This document shows, in pieces, positions 29,004-38,770 of a stretch of DNA of 64,000 nucleotides. Each line of letters opens with the position of its first letter. Positions within the stretch are counted from its first letter, which is position 1. Location of the stretch: positions 1,054,001 to 1,118,000 of the forward strand of contig NZ_CP051682.1 of assembly GCF_012849215.1 (NCBI RefSeq), given 5' to 3'. The notes under the pieces were generated by a model. That model was not told where the DNA came from. It saw only the letters and a list, made by a program, of their open reading frames with translations, and did not search any database. Source of the DNA: Mucilaginibacter robiniae. Lineage in GTDB: Bacteria; Bacteroidota; Bacteroidia; Sphingobacteriales; Sphingobacteriaceae. Both the position numbers and the translations under genes were made by a program.

Positions 29004-30803
29004 TTAAAAGTTTAGTGGCAAATACCAGTTGGCCGGATTCATCAACTTTGCCCGTACAGTACCCGCAGCCGGATTGCCGTCTTTTAAAAGTTTCTGATAT
29101 ACCTTTTCGGCCAGAAAAGAAGGGTCGTTGCGACGGCGGGCTATGCGGAGCAGGTCGGGCCAGCGGTTACCTTCATAAGCCAGTTCTAATCCAGCTTCAT
29201 CAATAATGGCATTTTCCATTCCTATCATATCAGTTTGCAGCGTAGCCGGTAACGGTTGCAGATAGGCCCGGGTACGGGTACCCACCTGCTGATACCATGG
29301 CGCCCGGTACGACGGTGCATTTCCAAAGCGTGCGTCAAAATCATACGGTGCCGGAAGCATGGTTTGCATAATGTTCGTTACATCAGTTGGTACTGTTCCG
29401 GCAGGTGTATAAGTGGCCTGGATGCCGGTATTCACAAAAGCATAAGCCAGTTTCGAATAGTTATCACGATTAGCAGCTTCGGCAAAACGCAGGTTTAAGG
29501 TAGCAGCCCGGTATAAAAACCAGCGCCCGTTTTTTTCCAGCACTTTGGTAGGCACAAAGCTTAAAGGATCCAGATAGGTGTACAAGTATTTCATAATTAC
29601 CGGCTGGCCGTTTATACTCCTGACAGTGAATTTGCCACGCTGATCGTAAGGAAAACCATTAAGCTGCGTTTGCGCATTCCAGTTATCCAATGCCAGTTGT
29701 GATGGTTTTACCAGATAACGGCCGCCTTGGTTGGAAAACAAATCAATAAAAGGATCTTGGGGAACAAAATTCTTATCAAAATACAGAGTCCATATCCATT
29801 CGTAACCAAATATAGCATCCTGCGAGCGGGCAAACATAGCCCGCCAACCTTGCGAATTATTATCTACTAGTGCATTAATATCTTGCTCACGGTAACGTAA
29901 ATAACCCACACTATTATCATTGTTGGTTACTACATCCGAAAACGGTATTTTAAAAATAGAATAATACCCTACACTGCCCGATGTTGCATTACGGGTACCG
30001 GTTTCCAGCACATTGCGGTAATTGGTAGCCGCCTGCGTGTAATTACCTTTCCACAGGTATAAATCGCCCAGCAAGCAACGCTTATTGATAAAAAAGTAGC
30101 TGGTATTATAACCATCAACGGTAGTTACCAATGAAGTATTGGTAGCACCAGTTACGGCGGTAGTACTGGTATAAGGGTCCAGATAAGGCAAGCCAGCAGT
30201 AAAGGTGATTAACTTATCCAGCAACTGATCAAAAGTAATACGCGGAAACTTGCTTTGGTCTTTTAAATCATCAACACTGGTTAAGGCATCGGTAACATAA
30301 GGTACTGTACCATAATGAATGCCCAGCTGCAAATACAACCATGAACGGATAGCCCCTACATCAGCGTAGCGTTGCGCATAATCATTGGTCGTCATTTTCT
30401 TATCCGCCAACATGATGTCGAAATTTTTCAGCGCATCATTACAGTTGATGATGACGTTGTAAAACGGACGAGGATCAGCCCAGGGGTTATCGGCCGATAC
30501 GGTGTGGGTATTTATTTCCTGCAAGTACCGGTCGGCATTGGTAGTTACATCCATTAAATCGGCACGTAGTTCATTTAAAACCACGTATTGTTCGGCAATA
30601 TTTAACAGCTTGCCGTAGATACCAATTACAGCAGCATTGGCATCGTAAACGTTGCGGTAGTGGTTAGTGACATCTACCTGATCTTCAGGCTTTACATCAA
30701 GCGCCTTTTTGCAGGAAAAAGTGAACAAGCCCAAACTTAACAGGCCTATTTTCAAGTATAGTTTTGGTATATATTTTTTCATTACGTTGTGTCTAGTGGT
30801 CAA
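29004..30803 (-). CDS. SusD/RagB family glycan-binding lipoprotein (second pair)
   Basis: A 599-residue SusD homologue. The lipobox LFTFSC follows a hydrophobic stretch; the start is better placed at the eighth codon (MKKYIPKL, 30782) because it gives a standard lipoprotein leader. The mature start CKKALDVKPEDQVD and helical TPR-like segments, plus the C-terminal ELAYEGNRWPDLLRIARR block, are typical. It acts as the lid of the SusC channel encoded 4 bp upstream, binding oligosaccharides at the outer membrane. Confidence 0.9.
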   Translation of the reverse strand: MTTRHNVMKKYIPKLYLKIGLLSLGLFTFSCKKALDVKPEDQVDVTNHYRNVYDANAAVIGIYGKLLNIAEQYVVLNELRADLMDVTTNADRYLQEINTHTVSADNPWADPRPFYNVIINCNDALKNFDIMLADKKMTTNDYAQRYADVGAIRSWLYLQLGIHYGTVPYVTDALTSVDDLKDQSKFPRITFDQLLDKLITFTAGLPYLDPYTSTTAVTGATNTSLVTTVDGYNTSYFFINKRCLLGDLYLWKGNYTQAATNYRNVLETGTRNATSGSVGYYSIFKIPFSDVVTNNDNSVGYLRYREQDINALVDNNSQGWRAMFARSQDAIFGYEWIWTLYFDKNFVPQDPFIDLFSNQGGRYLVKPSQLALDNWNAQTQLNGFPYDQRGKFTVRSINGQPVIMKYLYTYLDPLSFVPTKVLEKNGRWFLYRAATLNLRFAEAANRDNYSKLAYAFVNTGIQATYTPAGTVPTDVTNIMQTMLPAPYDFDARFGNAPSYRAPWYQQVGTRTRAYLQPLPATLQTDMIGMENAIIDEAGLELAYEGNRWPDLLRIARRRNDPSFLAEKVYQKLLKDGNPAAGTVRAKLMNPANWYLPLNF

Positions 30804-30807
30804 AACA

Positions 30808-33800
30808 TTATATCCCCAGGCGTGCGCCTAACTGTACCGTTCTGATTTGAGGCTCGAAACCGGCATCAATACCTTGCATTAGCGGACTATCGCCAGCACT
30901 GAATTCTGGATCATAGCCTAGGTATTTGGTAAAGGTGAGCAGGTTGTTGCCGGTGGCATATATTTTAATGTATTTGAAAGTTTTAGCTTTAACCGGCACG
31001 TTATACATCAAAGAAACTGTTCTGAGACGGATGTATGAACCGTTTTCAATCCACCGGTCGGAGAAACGGGAGTTCCCTGCTGGGTCGCCGTAAACGGCTT
31101 TAGGCATGTTGGTTACCTGCCCATCGGCACGCCAGCGGTTCAGTACGGCCAACGTTTGGTTTTGTGTACCATTTTCTGATTCCAGTATGCGACGGGTATA
31201 ATTATAGATTTGGTTGCCGCTCACAAAGGTTACTAAAGCACTTAGGGTAAAACGTTTATAAGTTACATCGGTAGATAAGCCTCCGGTAAGTTTTGGGTTT
31301 GGATTACCAATTACCTGCATATCCTGACTGTCAATTACCTTGTCGCCATTCATGTCCACAAAGCGCATATCACCACCTTTCAGCGCAATTAAGCTGCCGG
31401 TAGAAGTACGCACCGAAAGCCCTGCACCCGCAGCTTCCGCATCCGACTGGTACACACCGTTGGTTTTATAACCATAAAATACGTTGGCTGGCATGCCCAC
31501 TTGGGTAAGTATGTTAGCACCTGCGTAAGTAGTTTGCATGCTGGTACCCGGAAACTTAGTGACTTTATTACGGTAAGTAGCCAGGTTAACACCTAAATCC
31601 CACTTGAAGCTATTTTTGTTAATTAATCGTCCATTCACGCTCAGTTCAACACCAGTATTCTGCATGTTACCATTGTTATATACCGCATAAGTGAAGCCGG
31701 TAGCCGCCGCTGTAGGGTCATACGTAATCATTTTAGAAGTAGTGTTCCTGAATACATCGGCTGTAATGGTTAACCGTTCCTTTAAAAGAGAAGCATCTAA
31801 ACCAATATCCAGTTTCCGGTTTACCTCCCATTGCAAACTGGAGTTGCCGATATTACCTCTTACCAAGCCTTGTAACCCTAACAGGTTTTGTGACACATAA
31901 AACTGCCGTGCGGCATAATTGCCAATATCATCATTACCGGTTAAGCCATAGCTGGCGCGCAGTTTAAGCAGCTCAATAAACCTGACGTTCGACATAAATT
32001 TTTCAGATGAAATCAGCCAGCCTGCCGCAACCGAAGGCAACACCGCCATTTTCACCCCATCAATAGTAAGTGCGTTAGCTACGGTAGAGCCAAACCGGGA
32101 GGAGGCATCAACCGCCATACTGTAGTTAAGGAAGTATTTGCCCAATAACTGGTAATCAGCACTCAGATAATTATTGAACCAGCGGTACTTACCAATATCG
32201 CCTCCGGCTGCCCGCAAAGATGGAGCTCCGGTACCTACGGTTACCAACTGATCGATGGCTGAATTATACCCCAGCGCATACAGTTCATTACTGCTGGTTT
32301 GATTAAAGCGGCTGCCCACACTGGCTGTTAAATGATGAATGCGACTGAACACCCGATCGTAAGTTACACGGGTATCATTATACAAAGTGTACAACCGTTG
32401 TACCCGGCTGCCTAAGCGACTATCGGCAATGGCATTGTTTAATGTATCATTTACAATACCAGCGCGGGGTATAAAGGTATTTTCACGAATCTTGTCGGAT
32501 GTTACACCAATCAGTGTTTGGGCTACCAGATATTTGTTAATCTGATACCGGAAGTTGATGTTACCAAAAAAGCGATAGTTTTTGCTTAGTGCCTGTACAT
32601 TATCATTAATAGCAATAGGATTGCTCACCCCAAAAATATCCGAATCACTAATGTTCGGCGATTCAATTCCCTGATTGTTCACCTCGTTAGCCCTGAGCAG
32701 CGGCGATTTAATAAGTCCTACATATAAAGGGTTAGTTTTCGGGTATACGCCTTGATCGCGCAGGTTTTGCTCGTTATAACTGAATGATAAATTGGTGTTC
32801 ACGGTAAAATGCCGGCTAATGTTCAAATCGGCGTTAAACCGTGTAGTGTAGCGGCTCAAATCGGTAGCCTGGCTAATACCTTTGTTATTACCATACCCTA
32901 CTGATAACACGTACTTGGCTATGTTATCACCACCAGCTACACGCAAGTTATAGTTCTGGTTATAACCGTTTTTAAATACTTGTTTTTGCCAGTTAGTATT
33001 ATTGTGATAGGTGTAATAATCAGGATTGCTCAGGTTATCGTTCATGTAAGGCTGAGCAGCAATTTGAGTAGGCGACATACCACTGGTATTCAGCACTTCA
33101 GATAGATACGTGCGGTAATCGCTTGCCTGCATCACAGGGTAAAACATAGTATGCGGCACATAATTATAGCTGCTGTATATCCCCAAATCAATTTTAGTGG
33201 CTAAGTCTTGGCTGTGGCCGGTGGTAATTACTATTACACCGTTAGCGGCTTTAGTACCATATACCGAAGCAGCATCTTTGATTACAGTGATGTTATCTAC
33301 ATCGTGTATATCAATATCCCCTAACGGATTGGTGATATGCCCGCCAATAAGCGAACGACCGTAGTGTGTTACATCATAGATCATCCCATCTACCACCACC
33401 AAAGGCATGTTGGTACCATATAAAGAATTATAGCCACGCAAAAATAAATTAGCGCCAATGTTAGGTGTACCCGACCGGCGTATAGCGTTCAAACCGGCCA
33501 CTTTACCTTGTAAATAGGTATCGGGTATTTCGGCTGCGGTTTCCCATGCACCCTGGGTGTTAATGGTAGAAACAGAATTAACTAACTGGTTGATGGGGGT
33601 TGTTTTCAGCGGCAAAGTAGCAACATCGTAAACCGAGTTATAAGTATCTTCATACAACCAAATATCGGGTAACGTTTCCTGCCCTTTTACAGGTACCTCC
33701 TTTTGTTGATACCCCTGCCCTGATACCATCAGCACTGCGTTGTAATCGGGCACGCCGATGGTAAATCGTCCGCGTTCATCACTGATGGCAGCCGTGTACT

Positions 33801-34002
33801 CAAATATATTAATATTGATACCTGATACAGGTTTACCGGTTGCTGCATCTCTGATGATACCTGATACTTTAGGACCTCTGGCTTTCTGCAAAGAATCGGC
33901 CTTGTACCGGGCCACGCTATCTGGTACCTGCGCCTTTACCGTGCTACCTATCAGCAGGCCAAAAAGCAGTAAAAGAAAAGTCTTATTGGTAAAAATTAGC
34001 AT
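30808..34002 (-). CDS. SusC-type TonB-dependent transporter (second pair, divergent N-terminus)
   Basis: A 1,064-residue protein with signal peptide, a carboxypeptidase-regulatory-like domain (about 48-115), a plug domain, and an outer-membrane beta-barrel. The plug carries LVVVDGMIYDV and VIKDAASVYGTKAANGVIVITT. It lacks the usual run from the N-terminal domain to the plug: the segment between (WLYEDTYNSVYDVATLPLKTT) is longer and unusual compared with the SusC at 38771. Paired with SusD at 29004. It probably imports RG-I oligosaccharides; which size class each of the two pairs takes cannot be told. Confidence 0.9.
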   Translation of the reverse strand: MLIFTNKTFLLLLFGLLIGSTVKAQVPDSVARYKADSLQKARGPKVSGIIRDAATGKPVSGININIFEYTAAISDERGRFTIGVPDYNAVLMVSGQGYQQKEVPVKGQETLPDIWLYEDTYNSVYDVATLPLKTTPINQLVNSVSTINTQGAWETAAEIPDTYLQGKVAGLNAIRRSGTPNIGANLFLRGYNSLYGTNMPLVVVDGMIYDVTHYGRSLIGGHITNPLGDIDIHDVDNITVIKDAASVYGTKAANGVIVITTGHSQDLATKIDLGIYSSYNYVPHTMFYPVMQASDYRTYLSEVLNTSGMSPTQIAAQPYMNDNLSNPDYYTYHNNTNWQKQVFKNGYNQNYNLRVAGGDNIAKYVLSVGYGNNKGISQATDLSRYTTRFNADLNISRHFTVNTNLSFSYNEQNLRDQGVYPKTNPLYVGLIKSPLLRANEVNNQGIESPNISDSDIFGVSNPIAINDNVQALSKNYRFFGNINFRYQINKYLVAQTLIGVTSDKIRENTFIPRAGIVNDTLNNAIADSRLGSRVQRLYTLYNDTRVTYDRVFSRIHHLTASVGSRFNQTSSNELYALGYNSAIDQLVTVGTGAPSLRAAGGDIGKYRWFNNYLSADYQLLGKYFLNYSMAVDASSRFGSTVANALTIDGVKMAVLPSVAAGWLISSEKFMSNVRFIELLKLRASYGLTGNDDIGNYAARQFYVSQNLLGLQGLVRGNIGNSSLQWEVNRKLDIGLDASLLKERLTITADVFRNTTSKMITYDPTAAATGFTYAVYNNGNMQNTGVELSVNGRLINKNSFKWDLGVNLATYRNKVTKFPGTSMQTTYAGANILTQVGMPANVFYGYKTNGVYQSDAEAAGAGLSVRTSTGSLIALKGGDMRFVDMNGDKVIDSQDMQVIGNPNPKLTGGLSTDVTYKRFTLSALVTFVSGNQIYNYTRRILESENGTQNQTLAVLNRWRADGQVTNMPKAVYGDPAGNSRFSDRWIENGSYIRLRTVSLMYNVPVKAKTFKYIKIYATGNNLLTFTKYLGYDPEFSAGDSPLMQGIDAGFEPQIRTVQLGARLGI

Positions 34003-34019
34003 AATGAAGGTTTAAGTTG

Positions 34020-35468
34020 TTATAATACCGGTACCAGTTTAATATAATCAAGTATCAGACTGTTGGTACCCGAAGCGGTAGCATTCGCCCCAATCAAATA
34101 CATGGGTATAGTACCAAATTTGCTCAGGGTATAGTTACCCAGCAAAACATCATCATAAACCAGCGGGTTCACGTTGGTATAGGGAAAGGTTGCTGCCGTT
34201 ACAGTATTAAAGGCCAACTGCTGTGAAATAGCTGTAGTCTGCACATCGTTTATAGCTCGCCAATACACCTTATACTGGCATGAGTACAAGTTTTTAGGCA
34301 GATAAGCAGCATAAAACTGTGCTGGTAAAGTCCCGTTGGCACCACCGCCAAAAATGTATATATCATTAAACGTTACCCCTTTGTTATCTTTTTTAATGCG
34401 ATAGAATATATCACCGGCCTTATCGGTACGTGAAAAGTAGCTTGGGTTTTCGCCCTGAATGTAAATGGGTGTAATTTTATCCTGTACCCGGAAAGGCACA
34501 TTATTCATAACATATACAATGCCGTTGCTGGCATTATAAGTTTGTACAATATTGCTTTTATTAACCGGCACTTTTACATTATTTACCGAGAGTACGGTAT
34601 CAGTAAGCTGTGCTGTAGTTAATGCGTTATTAAACGTTAAATCTTTCAGTACGTTAAATGATGACAGGTTGTAAGTACTATCGGCTGTACTGGTGGCAAA
34701 ATACTTAGTTACTTTGCTGCGTTCTGTATCATAAGCATTATCAGTTAATACAATGTAGGTGTACAGCTTATCCTCATTACTTAAATCGGCTACATTGTCA
34801 AAATAATGGTTTTTGCTAATTACACCTGTGCCGGGTTTAAGCACCGGCTTACCGGTAACAGGATCAACACCGGTTATGGTAGCTTGGCTGGTATCTACAA
34901 CGGTATAATTTTGCGATTGCAGGTAAGCTTTTTGTTTTAAACCTATCGAAGTAAGCCCATTAATGAACTCCCAGATGCTTTGTTTGGGTATTAGCCCCTT
35001 ATCAATAATGTGCAGCACTCCATTCCGCACATATTGGTTGGCTTTCACAATATTGGCATCCTCCACCTTTGAGGCAGTAAAGGTTACGTTTTTACCAATC
35101 AAAGTATGAATGCGCAATGATGGCTGCGGCGCATTGGTTAAGTAAATTTGGGTGGTGATGTGGTTGGCCACAAACTGGCGCAGCTTGGCTGTATCGGTCA
35201 GCAGAGATTGGTCAACCGCTTGCATAGCTTGGTTGTTGGGTGCCCAAACAGTAAAGGTTTTAGTTGAATTTAACAGCTTATCGTATCCTGTTTTGGTTAA
35301 ATATCCGGCAAATACACTCAAATCAGTGTGAGCTTGTATTTGCTCCATTAGCGATACATTAAGTTGCGGGTCGGTTACCGTGTCGCGCTTGTCCCACTGC
35401 TTTTTACATGCGGTAAACGCTACAGACAGTACGGTAATCAGTATGGTATATTTAAATAGTTTGCTCAT
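34020..35468 (-). CDS. FAS1 (fasciclin) domain lipoprotein
   Basis: A 482-residue lipoprotein (lipobox VAFTAC). One clear FAS1 domain at about 40-170 with H1 TVWAPNNQAMQA and H2 NGVLHIIDKGLIP; a weaker second FAS1-like region extends to about 350 (NGIVYVMNNVPF). The last ~130 residues look like a beta-sandwich (FNDIYIFGGGANG ... YKVYWRAIND), possibly sugar-binding. It sits 17 bp upstream of the second SusC and 38 bp after another FAS1 gene. By position it probably acts as an outer-membrane surface glycan-binding or spacer protein in place of SusE/SusF; this role is an inference. Confidence 0.82.
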   Translation of the reverse strand: MSKLFKYTILITVLSVAFTACKKQWDKRDTVTDPQLNVSLMEQIQAHTDLSVFAGYLTKTGYDKLLNSTKTFTVWAPNNQAMQAVDQSLLTDTAKLRQFVANHITTQIYLTNAPQPSLRIHTLIGKNVTFTASKVEDANIVKANQYVRNGVLHIIDKGLIPKQSIWEFINGLTSIGLKQKAYLQSQNYTVVDTSQATITGVDPVTGKPVLKPGTGVISKNHYFDNVADLSNEDKLYTYIVLTDNAYDTERSKVTKYFATSTADSTYNLSSFNVLKDLTFNNALTTAQLTDTVLSVNNVKVPVNKSNIVQTYNASNGIVYVMNNVPFRVQDKITPIYIQGENPSYFSRTDKAGDIFYRIKKDNKGVTFNDIYIFGGGANGTLPAQFYAAYLPKNLYSCQYKVYWRAINDVQTTAISQQLAFNTVTAATFPYTNVNPLVYDDVLLGNYTLSKFGTIPMYLIGANATASGTNSLILDYIKLVPVL

Positions 35469-35506
35469 TGATGTATTAATCAGATGTTGTACAGGTAGAA
35501 TAATAT

Positions 35507-37207
35507 TTATGGAGTAATGGTACCATCACGACCGAAGGTGGGCTTTTCCTGATCCATATCAATTGGCCGGAATTCTACCATATCAATGGTAACAGCGCCT
35601 TTGGTATTGCCGATGGCTACAAATTTGATATGGTGCCTGTCGGTAGAGGTTACATCAATTACACCGGCCAACCTGCCCACCATTTTGTTATTGGTTGGAG
35701 CGGTTCCGTTAACCTGCGCGGTAGCATAACGCTTATATCCTTTTGATTCCAGCACCGGACCCGAATCGGTTGTGCTAGGCAAGTTATCCGGGAAGTTGAC
35801 GATGTTAGGCAAAGGCTGTCCATCAAACTGCACCTGAATATTACTACCACCCGCGCTGGACCTAAAATCTACCCAAACCTTGTACCGACCTTTAATAAGT
35901 GTAGGCGTTTTAAAGTCAATGTAGTTCATGGTAGTGGCGGCGGTTCGTAAGCTGTTAAAAGTTAACAGGTCATCCCAATAATAAAAATTGGCATCAGTGC
36001 TAGCTACAGCTGTATAGGTAATTACATCGGCATTCCAGGTTACATCGGCCAGTTGCCCTGCGGTAAACTGTACGCTTTTACCTGCTTTTCTGAATACTGA
36101 AGTCAGTTTGCGTATTTCAGGCTGATCGCCTAGATCAAAATAAACCGGCGATGGCTTACGTACCTTAATGCGGAAATTGCTCTTTACCGAATGTAGTACC
36201 CCGTTAGTCGCCGAGTTATCGCTCATTGCTCTATCTAATGCTACGCCCGGCTCAAGCACGCCATTAAAAGTATCATTATTTAGCAGAATGGTAGTACCCG
36301 ATAGCTGATCGGTAATTACCTCTTGTGGCGCCAATGTAATGTGTGATTGTGCACTGATGATGTCGGCTAGGTAATTCAGTTCCGGCAAAATCCGGTAAGC
36401 CACAAACAGGTACAAACTATCACTTGGGTTTTTAGGATTGCCGGTGGTCGAATATTTTTTCACCAGATCATTATAGCTACCTATACCTGCCGCATTAAAC
36501 ACGGAATCGGTTTGGGCAATAAGCGTTACGTATTTACGATTGATATTGGTGTTGGCCGAAGCATCTACATTAAGCGTATCATAAAAGCCAGTGCTTTTTA
36601 AGGCTTGCGTAAAAATGGCGTACTTAGGATTTTGCTCCACCATTTTAGCCAGGGTTAAGGAAGCCGGCAACAGTACATTATCAATGGCGTGTATAATGCC
36701 ATTACCTACCCTGATGTTGGATTGTACAATGTTGGCTTGCTTATTAACCGTTGTGCTAGCCACGCCATTAACAAACGTAGCTCCTGTAATCAAATACTGC
36801 CCATACATGGTAGCGGTGCGCAGTTTACCGTCGGTAAACATCTGGGTACTGATGGTATCCTGTATCAGCGCTATTTTCACCATGTTTTTGGCGGTATTCA
36901 CATCAATGTCAGCTACTGATGATTTTCCGGCTGCTTTCAGGTATGCTTTAACCCCGTCATTGGTAGGGGCAAAGCAGGTGTAAGTTCCGTAAGCATTCAG
37001 AAAGCCACTGTAGCCCGCCTTATCCAGTATTTGCTGAAACATGGAAAACTGGTCGGGGTACTTATCAAAGTACGAGAACATGTTTACATCGCTGGTTGTG
37101 GAGGTTACAAAATGCTCGCGCTTACAGCTGTAAAAACAGGTTACTGCAACGGCTGCCATCACTATAATGGCCGACAAGCAGAATTTTGAAATAAACTTTT
37201 TCATCAT
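35507..37207 (-). CDS. FAS1 (fasciclin) domain lipoprotein with C-terminal beta-sandwich
   Basis: A 566-residue lipoprotein (lipobox TCFYSC). FAS1 repeats at about 35-175 (YTCFAPTNDGVKAYL, NGIIHAIDNVLLP) and about 185-350 (NGVLHSVKSNFRI). The C-terminal ~180 residues form a predicted beta-sandwich (KGRYKVWVDFRSSAGGSNIQVQFDGQ ... TIDMVEFRPID is the tail) reminiscent of carbohydrate-binding modules. It follows SusD at 37231 by 23 bp. Probably surface-exposed and glycan-binding, by operon context. Confidence 0.82.
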   Translation of the reverse strand: MMKKFISKFCLSAIIVMAAVAVTCFYSCKREHFVTSTTSDVNMFSYFDKYPDQFSMFQQILDKAGYSGFLNAYGTYTCFAPTNDGVKAYLKAAGKSSVADIDVNTAKNMVKIALIQDTISTQMFTDGKLRTATMYGQYLITGATFVNGVASTTVNKQANIVQSNIRVGNGIIHAIDNVLLPASLTLAKMVEQNPKYAIFTQALKSTGFYDTLNVDASANTNINRKYVTLIAQTDSVFNAAGIGSYNDLVKKYSTTGNPKNPSDSLYLFVAYRILPELNYLADIISAQSHITLAPQEVITDQLSGTTILLNNDTFNGVLEPGVALDRAMSDNSATNGVLHSVKSNFRIKVRKPSPVYFDLGDQPEIRKLTSVFRKAGKSVQFTAGQLADVTWNADVITYTAVASTDANFYYWDDLLTFNSLRTAATTMNYIDFKTPTLIKGRYKVWVDFRSSAGGSNIQVQFDGQPLPNIVNFPDNLPSTTDSGPVLESKGYKRYATAQVNGTAPTNNKMVGRLAGVIDVTSTDRHHIKFVAIGNTKGAVTIDMVEFRPIDMDQEKPTFGRDGTITP

Positions 37208-37230
37208 AACAAGTATTTTATGATTGTTAT

Positions 37231-38754
37231 TTATTTATAGAATGGATTCTGAACCAAGTTAGGGTCAGTAGTTAGTTCGTATTGATAAATAGGCAGGTAA
37301 TGGCTCCTGGCATCTTTAAACTTATTGATAGCGGCCTGCTGGTTATCGGCAGGTACACTGCGGGCAGCCATGTTCAGCAATAAATCCAGCCGTGCATAAT
37401 TATTACGTTTGGCATTGCGCAAAACATCAAACCAGCGTTTACCTTCAAAAGCAAACTCCCGTGCCCGCTCGGCCAGAATATAATCGGTTAAGCCACCTAC
37501 ATCCGTAGGATCCACATTCATGGAGGTGCCTGAAATGCTACTGTTCACGGCCGAGTTATCTAAAGCATGAGCTCTTCTCCGGATCTGACTGATAATATCA
37601 AGCGTAGTTTGGCCTTTGCCGGAGTTGGCACAAGCTTCGGCCTTCATCAATAGAACATCGGCATACCGGTACACCATCCAGTGCGCGTATGATATATCTT
37701 GCGTGCGCAATGTAGTAGCAGTAAGGCCCACATATTTCCATATCGTTAAATCGGCAATATGTACGGCTACGTCAACACCTCTGATGTCGCGGTTGTTGTC
37801 GTCGCTTAAATCCACCCCATAAAAATCTTCTATAATGTTCGGTTCTGCCAGGTAGCGGCGCTTGGTAGTTAGGAACATGTTGTAAAAAGGGTTCAGCACT
37901 TGGGAATCGTACTGCAACTCAAAAATGCCTTCGTTAGAGTTACCGTTTACAAACAAGTTCACAAACCAGCCGGCATCACCCGTAATTAAACCATATCGCC
38001 CTGAATTAATAACTTTATCACAAGCAGTAATGCAGTTCTCGTACTGATCCATCCACAAGTACACATCGGCCTGTAAGGTATTGATGGTAAACTTGGTGAT
38101 ACGCCCACGGTCAGTAATGCTGTTGCCGTAAGTAGGTAAAGCGTAACCTTCGGCCGTATTCAAATCGGTAACAACTTGCTTAAGTACATCCTGCTGTGAT
38201 GTTTTGGCAAGCTGCACCAAATCATTATCAGATGAAGTGGATTTCAGCTTTAGCGGAACATCGCCAAAAGTGCGCACCAAATAAAAGTACATCAGGCTAC
38301 GAATAGCCAATGCTTCCGATAAATAGGCGTTTAATTGTGCTTGAGTTAAGGTATTATCAACCTTTAATACGCCCGGTGCGTAATCAAGCACGGTGTTACA
38401 ATAATTGATGATTCGGTAAAATACCCGCCAGTTGGTAATACCATTACTCGCCAAAACATTATCACTGATGATATTCAGCTCATCATTGGAGGTTCCACCC
38501 TGATAAGGCGCAATCATGTCGGCACGTAGCTCACCCCACATGAATAAGTATTCGGGCAAAGCCCTATCCCCTTGTGCTGAAAGCATTGAAGAATAAATAC
38601 CAATCACTGCCGATTGTATCTGCTCTTTTGATTGCCAGAAATCCTGCCGGGTAAGTCCATCCTGAGGCTTTAAATCCAGGTATTTGTTGCAGGAGCAGAA
38701 TGATAGAGCCAGTACGGTTATCAGTATCGTTTTAAAAAGTTTATGTATTTGCAT
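37231..38754 (-). CDS. SusD/RagB family glycan-binding lipoprotein (first pair)
   Basis: A 507-residue lipoprotein with lipobox LSFCSC and the canonical mature start CNKYLDLKPQDGLTRQDFW. Later segments AYLSEALAIRSLMYFYLVRTFGDVPL and AERAREFAFEGKRWFDVLRN are strong RagB/SusD signatures. It partners the SusC at 38771, 16 bp upstream, at the outer membrane. Confidence 0.95.
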   Translation of the reverse strand: MQIHKLFKTILITVLALSFCSCNKYLDLKPQDGLTRQDFWQSKEQIQSAVIGIYSSMLSAQGDRALPEYLFMWGELRADMIAPYQGGTSNDELNIISDNVLASNGITNWRVFYRIINYCNTVLDYAPGVLKVDNTLTQAQLNAYLSEALAIRSLMYFYLVRTFGDVPLKLKSTSSDNDLVQLAKTSQQDVLKQVVTDLNTAEGYALPTYGNSITDRGRITKFTINTLQADVYLWMDQYENCITACDKVINSGRYGLITGDAGWFVNLFVNGNSNEGIFELQYDSQVLNPFYNMFLTTKRRYLAEPNIIEDFYGVDLSDDNNRDIRGVDVAVHIADLTIWKYVGLTATTLRTQDISYAHWMVYRYADVLLMKAEACANSGKGQTTLDIISQIRRRAHALDNSAVNSSISGTSMNVDPTDVGGLTDYILAERAREFAFEGKRWFDVLRNAKRNNYARLDLLLNMAARSVPADNQQAAINKFKDARSHYLPIYQYELTTDPNLVQNPFYK

Positions 38755-38770
38755 AGTTACTCCTCCGTGA